A stretch of 64,000 bases of DNA from Rubrivivax sp. SCN 71-131 (GTDB taxonomy: Bacteria; Pseudomonadota; Gammaproteobacteria; Burkholderiales; Burkholderiaceae_C). Below the pieces are notes generated by a model. The model saw only the letters and a list, made by a program, of their open reading frames with translations, had not been told where the DNA came from and ran no database searches. Positions 45,820 to 53,080 of the stretch are shown piece after piece. The translations under genes were made by a program, and so were the position numbers. The stretch's first letter is position 1, and every line of letters starts with the position of its first letter. The stretch is taken from contig MEFD01000027.1 in NCBI GenBank assembly GCA_001724995.1, positions 1 to 64,000 of the forward strand, in the 5' to 3' direction.

Positions 45820-45845
45820 CCGGCGCACTGTAAGGGCAACCGACA
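45820..45845 (-). promoter_or_regulatory. Upstream activating motif shared by the two PEP-CTERM genes (copy 2)
   Basis: On the minus strand the block reads TGTCGG-TTGCCC-TTACAG-TGC-GCCGG, aligned with copy 1 at 38694-38720. It lies about 45-70 bp upstream of the -24 element. The TGT...ACA ends form a short dyad, as for a dimeric enhancer-binding protein. Confidence 0.55.
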
Positions 45846-45924
45846 GCAGCCCCCAAGACCTGCAACGACCTGGATCCGGGCCGATCGTGAGGTCGATCGC
45901 AGGGCCGATTGCAGAGGCAGGTCC

Positions 45925-46952
45925 TGCCATTTCCCCGCACACCGCACGATCCGCGACTTCCGGGCCTTCCATTTGAAGGGACTCTCGGACCTGTTCGTGC
46001 AGGTCGTGCGCCTGACGCGCGAGATGGGCCTGATCAAGCAGGGCACCATTGCGGTGGCACCAAGGTCACAGCCAACGCGAGCCGCCACAAGGCCACGAGC
46101 TACGGCCACATGCTCAAGGCCGAAGCCGAGTTGAGGGCACAGATCGAAGCCCTGCTTGCCAAGGCACGAGCGGCCGACGGGGCCCAGAAGAACGAACCCG
46201 AACTGGACATGCCCGCCGAGGTTGCGCGGCGCCAGGACCGGCTCGATGCCATTGCCGCGGCGCGCGCCCGGTTGGAGCAACGCCAACGCGAAGCGGACCT
46301 CGAACGTGGGCGCAGCGACGACGACGACCAGAAGCCGCGCGGCCAGGACGGCAAGCCCAAGGGCGGGCGCTACGAGCGGTCCTTGGGCGTGCCGCAGGTC
46401 AAGGATCAGGGCAACTTCACTGACCCCGACATCCGCATCATGCAGCGCGCCGGCGGCGGGTTCGACCCGGCCTACAACGGCCAGACGGCGGCCGATGACA
46501 CGGCCCACATCATCGTGGCCGCCGAGTTGATCAACAACGCCTCGGACGTGCACGAACTGCCCACGATGGTGGAGGCAGTCAAGAGCGCGCGCGGCGCCTA
46601 TCCCCAACAGACCTTGGCCGATGCGGGCTACCGCAGCGAGGCCGTGTTCGAGGCGCTCACCGGCTGTACAGACCTTGTCGTGGCCATCGGGCGCGAAGGC
46701 AAGGGGCACCGAGCGATCAACGAAGCAACGCTGCTACTGACCGCGGCGATGGCCGCGAAGATGAAGACGCAGGAAGCGCGCGACGCCCACCGCCGGCGCA
46801 AATGGTTGGCCGAACCCCCGAACGGCTGGATAACGAACGTCTTGGGCTTCCGTCAGTTCAGCATGCGAGGCCTTCACCGCGTGCAAGCCGAATGGAAACT
46901 CGTGTGCATGGCGTTGAATCTGCGGCGGATGGCGACAATGCAGGCGGGTTGA
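45925..46952 (+). pseudogene. IS1182-family transposase remnant, 5'-truncated and frameshifted
   Basis: The N-terminal part is missing. Reading begins with CHFPAHRTIRDFRAFHLKGL and continues to MGLIKQGTIAV at 46053. There the expected VDGTKV junction is broken (about 4 bases missing near 46055), and the match resumes in another frame with TKVTANASRHKATSYGHML. The rest has the IS1182 pattern: a charged coiled region rich in Arg/Glu, RIMQRAGGGFDPAYNGQ, ADAGYRSEAVFEAL and a C-terminal NVLGFRQFSMRGL. Inverted repeats were not found, so the element is a dead fragment. Confidence 0.85.
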
Positions 46953-47074
46953 AGACCCGCAACACCTTCGGCAGACACCCTCACAGGCCTCGCTGTGCGG
47001 ACGTCACGACCTCCGCAAGCGGCCATGAATGAGCCGATCGCGCAAACGGCGCAAAACCGTCTGCGTCGCATCCA

Positions 47075-48409
47075 TCAACCTGGCAAGAATGTGTCTGCCG
47101 CCCAGACTTCTAGGCGGTGGGCGGCCCACAGGCCGGTCTCGACGGCGCCGTCGGTCCAGGGCAGGCCCAGGTGATCGCCGCACAGGATGATCCGCCGCGC
47201 GGGCGACCACTGCCGGCGGTAGTGCTGGGCCGCGCGCGCGCGCCCGGCCGGCGACAGCGGCTCGGCCTCGCTCCAGCGCTGGATGCGGTGGTCCGTCACG
47301 CGGGCGCTGGCCCCGGGCCAATGGGTGTCGAGCCACTGTGCGACTTCGCGCGCGACGGTTTCGTCGCTGCTGGCCGCGTGGCGCAGGGCCGCGGTGTCGC
47401 CGAGCATGGCGCACAGCACCGGAGGCCCTTCCTGCGCCAGGCGTTCGGACTCGACCACCATCGAGGCCACCAGGGTCGGCGCGCCGTCGTGCCGATGGGG
47501 TCCGAAAATCAGGCCGTGCATGCCGCGCAGTTCGGGCGGCAGCGGCCAGTCGGCGTGCATGCCGAGCGCGACATGCATGGCCCGGGCGTAGCCGGCGTCG
47601 AGCACGGCGGCCTCCTCGGGCGTCGGGTCGAGCACCAGGCTTCGCGCGGCCGGCGCGGGCGTGGCGAGCACGGCCCAGTCGGCGTCGATGCGGTCGCCAC
47701 CGACGCGCGCGCGCACGCCGTGCGGCGTCTGCACCAGCGATTCGACGTGGCAGCCCGTGCGCACGTCGAGGCCGCGCGCCATCCGGCGCGGCAGCGCCTG
47801 CCAGCCGCCGCGCACGGCCAGCGTCTGCGCACTGCGGAACGTCATCAGCGCCTCGAGCAGCGCGCGCGAGGCGCCGCGCAGGGGGTGGAAGTACAGCCCA
47901 TGCACCATCGGTTCGAAGAACCGGCTCGCCGCCGCGTGGCCGCACGCGCGGCGGCACCAGTCGTCGGCATCCTCGTCGTCCAGCGCGGCGAAGGCGGCAT
48001 AGCTCGAGGCGTCGAGACGCCGTGTGCGGCGAAGGCTCGGGGCCGTGCCCAGCGCCAGGCGCAGGGCTTCGTGCCAGCGCAACAAGCCGCCGCCGACCAG
48101 CGTGGCGGGGCGGTTCGGGTGTACGCGGTGCAGCCGGCCATCGCGCTCGAAGGCAGCCCAGGGCGAGGTTGGGACGGCCTGCGTGGCCAGGCCGGCGCGT
48201 TCCAGCAGCGCCGGCATGTGGCGGTAGCCGGTGGAAGGGAACTGCGCGCCGCACTCGATGACACGGCCGTGGAACGCCGCGCTGTGCACGCGCCCGCCGA
48301 CCTGTGTTTCGCGCTCGACCACGCACACCTGCCAGCCCGCGTCGCGCAGCGACGTCGCGGCGGCCAGGCCGGCCATGCCGGCCCCGATGACGATCACTCG
48401 ATGAACCAT
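47075..48409 (-). CDS. FAD-dependent oxidoreductase (amine oxidase-like)
   Basis: The 444-residue protein starts with the FAD-binding motif VIVIGAGMAGLAAATSLRDAG and the ERE at the end of the second strand, followed by VGGRVHSAAF, and ends with a C-terminal FAD contact GDHLGLPWTDGAVETGLWAAH. This is the protoporphyrinogen oxidase/amine oxidase fold. The substrate is not evident. It is divergent from a TetR-type gene with 55 bp between starts and may be its target. ATG at 48409. Confidence 0.88.
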   Translation of the reverse strand: MVHRVIVIGAGMAGLAAATSLRDAGWQVCVVERETQVGGRVHSAAFHGRVIECGAQFPSTGYRHMPALLERAGLATQAVPTSPWAAFERDGRLHRVHPNRPATLVGGGLLRWHEALRLALGTAPSLRRTRRLDASSYAAFAALDDEDADDWCRRACGHAAASRFFEPMVHGLYFHPLRGASRALLEALMTFRSAQTLAVRGGWQALPRRMARGLDVRTGCHVESLVQTPHGVRARVGGDRIDADWAVLATPAPAARSLVLDPTPEEAAVLDAGYARAMHVALGMHADWPLPPELRGMHGLIFGPHRHDGAPTLVASMVVESERLAQEGPPVLCAMLGDTAALRHAASSDETVAREVAQWLDTHWPGASARVTDHRIQRWSEAEPLSPAGRARAAQHYRRQWSPARRIILCGDHLGLPWTDGAVETGLWAAHRLEVWAADTFLPG

Positions 48410-48439
48410 GGGCGCACCTTAGCGGCGCGGCGGGCACCC

Positions 48440-48452
48440 TACACAGCCTGTA
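48440..48452. promoter_or_regulatory. Candidate TetR operator half-site pair
   Basis: TACA-CAGCC-TGTA is a short inverted repeat located between the divergent FAD oxidoreductase and TetR genes, 13 bp from the ATG of the TetR gene. Arms are only 4 bp long, so this is weak evidence. Confidence 0.25.
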
Positions 48453-48464
48453 TGGTGGCGGCCC

Positions 48465-49025
48465 ATGACCAAGCTGACCCGCTCATCGTGGATCCAGGCC
48501 GGGCTGTAGATGCTGGACCTGGCGGGCCACGGCGCCGTGTCGGCCGAGCGCATCGCGCGCCGGCTCAACGTCACGCGCGGCTCGTTTTATCACCACTTCG
48601 CGCACAAGGCGGCGTTCGTCGAGGCGTTGCTCGAGCGCTGGGAGCACGACTACACGGTCGCCGTGATCCGCGAGGCCGATCGCGAACGCGACGCGGCGGG
48701 CCGCCTGCAGCGCTATGTCACGGTGGCTTCCCGCCTGCGCCCGGGGCGCGAGGTGGCGATCCGCGCCTGGGCCGCCAAGGACCCGCGTGTGCGCGCCGCC
48801 CTCGAGCGCGCGGACCATGCACGCATCGCCTTCGCGCGCGAGCTCGCCCGCGAGCTGCTGCCCCGGTCGAGCCCGGCGCGCGTCGAGGCCTTCGCCCGCG
48901 TCGCCTACCTCGGCTTCATCGGCCTGCAGCAGACCGGCCCGCACGACGGCGAACGCTTCACCCGCTTCTTCGACGACCTGGGGCTGCTGGCCGCGGCGCA
49001 GCCGGCGGCGCGGGCGCGGCGCTGA
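48465..49025 (+). pseudogene. TetR/AcrR regulator with in-frame TAG at codon 15
   Basis: From ATG 48465 the frame reads MTKLTRSSWIQAGL, then TAG at 48507-48509, then MLDLAGHGAVSAERIARRLNVTRGSFYHHF, a normal TetR HTH. The TAG stands where TetR proteins usually have a residue in helix 1, and one base change from CAG (Gln) would give it. The rest (to 49025, 187 codons in all) is intact, including an Arg-rich ligand domain. Translation could restart at ATG 48510 directly after the TAG, giving 171 residues without most of helix 1, or the gene is dead. Confidence 0.75.
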
Positions 49026-49074
49026 TCGCCCCGGGGCCTGCCCGGCGTCGCCCAGGCGGGCAAGGTCGGCGGCA

Positions 49075-49146
49075 GTCCTCTTCGCGCTGGTGCCGAACGG
49101 CAAGCACCAGTACCGCCGCCGCAGGGAAGCGGACGTCGAAGCTCAC
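49075..49146 (-). pseudogene. RelE/ParE toxin remnant with internal deletion
   Basis: From a GTG at 49146 overlapping the antitoxin stop (GTGA), the frame reads MSFDVRF then jumps to AVLVLAVRHQREED, which look like the first and last strands of a ParE-type toxin (usual length about 95). The central helices are missing and the normal stop after the final strand is replaced by CRRPCPP. Seen: the two short motifs in one frame. Inferred: that they derive from one toxin gene. Confidence 0.45.
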
Positions 49147-49322
49147 CGGTCCAGCCGCCTGCGCCTGGCCTCCAGCTCCGCCTGAAGCTTCGCCAGCACG
49201 GCTTCGGCCGGCACCGAGGCCTCGACGAACCCGGAGAGGGTCGCTCCCTCCTGCAGCACGGCCTCCAGTTCGGCGCGCGGCTGCGGCGCGACACGGACCT
49301 GCGGGATGACGGCGGACTTCAT
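49143..49322 (-). pseudogene. Ribbon-helix-helix antitoxin-like, apparently internally deleted
   Basis: The 59-residue protein starts MKSAVIPQVRVAPQPRAELEA, continues LQEGATLSGFVEASV and then VPAEAVLAKLQAELEARRR. The first part is an RHH DNA-binding domain of the YlcI/YnfO-like antitoxin type. From memory of the family, about 25 residues that normally link the EASV helix to the VPAE tail are absent without a frameshift. It precedes the toxin remnant with a 4-bp overlap, the normal order of the module. It may still bind DNA. Confidence 0.5.
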
Positions 49323-49375
49323 GGGCACGGGTGTCTTGCGCTTGCGTTGCGCGTGGTGCCCGTGATCACCCCGCC

Positions 49376-50188
49376 CTACACCCGCCCCAGCCCCTTGGCG
49401 CCCATGTAGGCGGCCAGGCCGAAAAGCAGCAGCGCGAACACGTGCTTCAACTGGCGCACGTTCATCGCGTGGGCGACGCGGGCGCCTTGCGGGGCGGCCA
49501 GCACGCTGGCGCTGGCGATGAGCGCCAGTGCCGGCAGATACAGGAAGCCAAAGGCGCCGGGCAGCGTGTTCGCGAGCGTCCAGCCGCCCGCGACGTAGCC
49601 CACGGTGTTGGCCAGCGCGATCGGGAAGCCCAGCGCCGCGCTGGTGGCCACCGCGTGGTGGATCGGCACGTTGCACCAAGTCATGAAGGGCACCGAGATG
49701 AAGCCGCCGCCCGCGCCCACGAGGCCGGAGAGAAAGCCGATGCCGCCGCCGGCGGCCAGTTGGCCTGCGGTGCCGGGCAGCTGGCGCGTCGGCGCGGGCT
49801 TGCGGTCCAGCAGCATCTGCGTGGCCGAGAAGCCGACGAACAGCGCGAAGAACAGCGCCAGACCCGGGCCCTTGACGAGTGCGAACACGCCGACGCCCGC
49901 GCCCAGCCCGCCCAGCACGATGCCCGGGGCCAGGCCGCGCACGATGTCCCAGCGCACCGCGCCGCGGCAGTGGTGCGCGCGCACGCTGGACAGCGAGGTG
50001 AACATGATGGTGGCCATCGAGGTGGCGATGGCCATCTTGACGGCCAACCCGGGCGCGACGCCCTGCTGCGACAGGATGATCGTCAGGAACGGCACCAGCA
50101 GCATGCCCCCGCCGATGCCCAGCAGCCCGGCGAGGAAGCCGGCCGCCAGGCCGAGCGTGAGGAGTTCGGCGACGATCAGTGGGCTCAT
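49376..50188 (-). CDS. TauE/SafE family sulfite/anion exporter
   Basis: The 270-residue membrane protein has two repeats, each starting with GFLAGLLGIGGGMLLVPFL (residues 17-35) and GFLSGLVGAGGGFISVPFM (about 150-170), the signature of the TauE/SafE (DUF81) family, with about eight membrane segments. These proteins export sulfite, sulfoacetate or related organosulfur anions; the substrate here is unknown. ATG at 50188. It lies downstream of badI on the same strand with a 79-bp gap. Confidence 0.9.
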   Translation of the reverse strand: MSPLIVAELLTLGLAAGFLAGLLGIGGGMLLVPFLTIILSQQGVAPGLAVKMAIATSMATIMFTSLSSVRAHHCRGAVRWDIVRGLAPGIVLGGLGAGVGVFALVKGPGLALFFALFVGFSATQMLLDRKPAPTRQLPGTAGQLAAGGGIGFLSGLVGAGGGFISVPFMTWCNVPIHHAVATSAALGFPIALANTVGYVAGGWTLANTLPGAFGFLYLPALALIASASVLAAPQGARVAHAMNVRQLKHVFALLLFGLAAYMGAKGLGRV

Positions 50189-50267
50189 GGCGGGCGGGGC
50201 GGCGGCCGATGGTAGCCGCTGGCGTCCGGCCGCCGGCGACCTGGCCGGGGCGGCCGCTTGCCTGCGC

Positions 50268-51053
50268 CTACTTCGCGTACTTGCGGAACTCCGGCTTCCT
50301 CTTCTCGTTGAAGGCCTTGACGCCTTCCTGCGACTCCTCGGTGTCGTAGTAGAGCTTGAGTGCGTACATGCCCATGCCGGCGATGCCGGCCTGGTGGGCG
50401 GTGTCCATGTTGAAGCTGCGCTTGGCGATGGCGATCGCGGTCGGGCTCTTCTCGGCGATCTCGTCGGCCCAGCGCTGGACTTCGGCGTCGAGTTGGTCGT
50501 TGGGTACCACCGCGTTCACCAGGCCCATGGCCAGCGCCTCGGCGGCGGTGTAGCGGCGGCAGAGGTACCAGATCTCGCGCGCCTTCTTCTCGCCGACCAC
50601 GCGCGCCAGCAGCGCGGTGCCGTAGCCCGGGTCGACCGAGCCGACCTTGGGCCCGACCTGGCCGAACTGCGCGCGCTCGCCGGCGATGGTCAGGTCGCAG
50701 AGGGTGCACAGCACGTTGCCGCCGCCCACGGCGTAGCCCTGCACGCGCGCGATCACGGGCTTGGGCACGTCGCGGATGGCGGCGTGCAGTTCCTCCATCG
50801 GCAGCCCGATGGTGCCGCGGCCGTCGTACTGGCCTTCGTGCGCGGACTGGTCGCCGCCGGTGCAGAAGGCGCGCTCGCCGGCGCCGGCCAGCACGATGCA
50901 GGCGATGGCCTTGTCGTAGCCGTTCCTGATGATGGCGTGGATGAGCTCGTCGCAGGTCTTGCCGCGAAAGGCGTTCATCTTGTCCGGGCGGTTGATGGTG
51001 ATCCAGGCGGTGTGGCCATTGCGGATCTCGACCAGGATGTCTTCGTAGTTCAT
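50268..51053 (-). CDS. badI: 2-ketocyclohexanecarboxyl-CoA hydrolase (BadI-like)
   Basis: The 261-residue crotonase-fold protein closely follows Rhodopseudomonas BadI in length (260) and sequence: INRPDKMNAFRGKTCDEL, AFCTGGDQSAHEGQYDGRG, GQVGPKVGSVDPGYGTA, AKRSFNMDTAHQAGIAGMGM and a tail ending EKRKPEFRKYAK. BadI opens the ring of 2-ketocyclohexane-1-carboxyl-CoA to pimelyl-CoA in benzoate or cyclohexanecarboxylate degradation. It also resembles MenB, but the match along the whole chain favours BadI. No other ring-reduction or beta-oxidation gene is beside it. Confidence 0.85.
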   Translation of the reverse strand: MNYEDILVEIRNGHTAWITINRPDKMNAFRGKTCDELIHAIIRNGYDKAIACIVLAGAGERAFCTGGDQSAHEGQYDGRGTIGLPMEELHAAIRDVPKPVIARVQGYAVGGGNVLCTLCDLTIAGERAQFGQVGPKVGSVDPGYGTALLARVVGEKKAREIWYLCRRYTAAEALAMGLVNAVVPNDQLDAEVQRWADEIAEKSPTAIAIAKRSFNMDTAHQAGIAGMGMYALKLYYDTEESQEGVKAFNEKRKPEFRKYAK

Positions 51054-51145
51054 GGTGTCGTGGGCTCGGGTGGAGAGAAGGCGGAAGCGGAAGAGGCAGA
51101 GGAAGCGGGCCGGCGGCGGCCTGCGCTGCACCGCGCGCTGCCGGG

Positions 51146-52360
51146 TCAGGCCGCGCAGCTGCGAAAGCCGACGAAGGCGCGGTCGGCCTGCGGCGCGAGG
51201 AAACGCCGCGCCTTGGGATGGTGGCGGCGGGCGGGTGTCATGAACGAGGCAGCGCGCAGCACGCCCAGGGTGCCCGCGGCCGGCATGGGCTCGATGCTGC
51301 CGGCGGTGGCCTCGAAGCCGCTCCAGGGCCGCGCGCTGCCGGCAACCCACTCGAACACCTCGCCCCAGCCGAAGCCGCGATGGCCGGCAGTGAGTGCCGC
51401 GAGTTCCCACTCGGGCTCGGTGGGCAGGCGCCTTCCGGCCCAGCGGCACCAGGCCTCGGCCTCGTGACGGCTGACGTGCAGCACGGGTTGCTGTGCCGCG
51501 GCGCGCTGCAGGTGGCCATGCCGGCGCACGAGCACGCCGCCGCGCAGTTGCTCGACGTCGCGCGGGGCGCGGCGGCCGCGCTGCCGTGCCCAGGCCCAGC
51601 CGGCCTCGCTCCAGAGATCCTCGCGCTCGTAGCCGCCGTCCTCGACGAACTCGACATAGCGCGCCCAGGTCACGGCCTGCGCGTCGATCTCGAACTCGGG
51701 CACGGCGATCTCTTCGGCCCAGCGCTCGGCGTCGGGCACGAAGCCGCCGCGCTCGCTGCCCAGGCGCAGCCGCGCCGCCGGCATGCCTAGTGGCTCGCGG
51801 TCCGGGCGCGCGCGCGGCGCCGCCCAGGGCGCCGGGGGGTCACCCTCGAGCGGCAGCTGCAGCGCCGCCGCGCACTCGGCCAGGGCCTCGCCGATGCGGT
51901 CCTCGTGCAGCAGGGCGGCGCGGTAGAAGTGCAGGTCCGCGTCCTCGGGGGCGGTGCTGGCGAGCAGATCCAGCGTCGTCTCCATCGTGTGCGCGAGGTA
52001 CTGGCGCAGCGTCAGCGGGTCGGGCAGGCGACCTTCGGGCTCGAACCAGCCGTCGGCGCCGGGTTCGATCGAGGACAGGCAGGCGGCATCCGCGTCGGCA
52101 TGGTCGCCGCGGGCGCGCTGCAGGTTGCGCGCGACCCAGCGCTCCTGGTACCAGCCCGCGCGTGCGGCGAGCCAGAGCGCACTCGGCCCGTCCCCAGCGA
52201 GCGCGATCGCGCCGCGCGACTCGAACACCGCGAGCCAGCGCAGCGTGAGGTTGCGCGCGTCCATCAGCGCCAGCGAGAGCAGTTCGGCGCCGGCGCGGCG
52301 GATTGCCCTCGGGTCGTCCAGGGCGCCGGTGCGCAGGCTCACGGCGTGGTCGTGCGTCAT
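51146..52360 (-). CDS. EgtB/SenA-like protein (DinB + formylglycine-generating-enzyme fold) lacking iron ligands
   Basis: The 404-residue protein has an N-terminal DinB-like helical bundle (about 20-170) and a C-terminal FGE-sulfatase domain (about 185-404, with VTWARYVEFVEDGGY, LHVSRHEAEAWCRWAGRRLPTEPEWE and VGFRSCAA). This pairing defines EgtB (ergothioneine) and SenA (selenoneine) synthases. Three His normally bind iron. Here the first is replaced by Arg67 (AARAGWYQERW) and the third by Ile156 (HEDRIGEA); only His152 remains. It is therefore unlikely to be an ordinary iron oxygenase. It lies 15 bp downstream of the response regulator gene, with no senB or egtD nearby. Confidence 0.75.
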   Translation of the reverse strand: MTHDHAVSLRTGALDDPRAIRRAGAELLSLALMDARNLTLRWLAVFESRGAIALAGDGPSALWLAARAGWYQERWVARNLQRARGDHADADAACLSSIEPGADGWFEPEGRLPDPLTLRQYLAHTMETTLDLLASTAPEDADLHFYRAALLHEDRIGEALAECAAALQLPLEGDPPAPWAAPRARPDREPLGMPAARLRLGSERGGFVPDAERWAEEIAVPEFEIDAQAVTWARYVEFVEDGGYEREDLWSEAGWAWARQRGRRAPRDVEQLRGGVLVRRHGHLQRAAAQQPVLHVSRHEAEAWCRWAGRRLPTEPEWELAALTAGHRGFGWGEVFEWVAGSARPWSGFEATAGSIEPMPAAGTLGVLRAASFMTPARRHHPKARRFLAPQADRAFVGFRSCAA

Positions 52361-52375
52361 GGCGTGGCCGCCTTC

Positions 52376-53011
52376 CTACTGCCCGACCAGCCCGTTGCGG
52401 ATGGCGTAGACGGTGAGCTCGGAGTTGTTGGCCAGCTGCAGCTTCTCGAGCACGCGCGAGCGGTAGACGGAGACCGTCTTCGGGCTCAGCAGCAGTTCCT
52501 CGGCGATGTCCGAGAGGCGCCGGCCGGAGGCGATCAGCACCAGCGTCTGCAGCTCGCGGTCGGAGAGCTTGTGGTGCGGCAGCTCGTCGGCCGGGGCGGT
52601 GAGGCTGTCGACCAGCATCTGCGCGATCTCCGGCGTGACGTACTTGCGCCCTTGCGCGACGGTGCGCACGGCGTTGACGATGGCCTGGGGGTCCCCGCCC
52701 TTGTTGATGTAGCCGTAGGCGCCGGCGCGCAGCGCGCGGATCGCGTACTGGTCCTCGGGGTACATGCTGACCACCAGCACCTTGATCGGCGAACCCTCGT
52801 CCTTGAGCGCGTGCAGCACGTCCAGCCCGCTGCGCCCGGGCAGGTTGATGTCGAGCACCAGCACGTCGCCGGCATGCTCGCGCAGCAGGCCGCGCAGCGC
52901 GGCGTAATCGCCGGCCTCGCCGACGACGCGCATGTCCGGCGCGTCCGCCAGGGTGTCGCGAATGCCGCGACGGATCAGCGCATGGTCGTCGCAGAGGATG
53001 ACGCGGATCAT
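52376..53011 (-). CDS. Response regulator, NarL/FixJ (LuxR HTH) family
   Basis: The 211-residue protein has a receiver domain (acidic pocket in CDDHALIRRG, phospho-acceptor Asp in VLVLDINLPGRSG near residue 53, Lys in INKGGDP) and a C-terminal LuxR-type HTH (LSDRELQTLVLIASGRRLSDIAEEL, TVSVYRSRVLEKLQL). It lies 69 bp downstream of the REC-histidine kinase gene on the same strand, so the two form a two-component pair. ATG at 53011. Confidence 0.93.
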   Translation of the reverse strand: MIRVILCDDHALIRRGIRDTLADAPDMRVVGEAGDYAALRGLLREHAGDVLVLDINLPGRSGLDVLHALKDEGSPIKVLVVSMYPEDQYAIRALRAGAYGYINKGGDPQAIVNAVRTVAQGRKYVTPEIAQMLVDSLTAPADELPHHKLSDRELQTLVLIASGRRLSDIAEELLLSPKTVSVYRSRVLEKLQLANNSELTVYAIRNGLVGQ

Positions 53012-53080
53012 GGCAGGTGCGCTCGGGTGGCCGGGTTCTGGTGGCCTGAGGGCCGTGGGACGGCGTTCAGGCGCCGCCGA

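Noticed and set aside
45925..46952. Functional IS1182 element
   Set aside because: The transposase lacks its start, is frameshifted, and no terminal inverted repeats were found on either side.
30343..51053. A single aromatic-degradation island formed by boxR, hpd and badI
   Set aside because: The three genes lie 6-20 kb apart with unrelated genes between them and no shared operator seen. They are evidence of metabolic type, not a cluster.
51146..52360. Calling the gene senA or egtB outright
   Set aside because: Two predicted iron ligands are missing and the partner genes (senB/senC or egtD) are absent.
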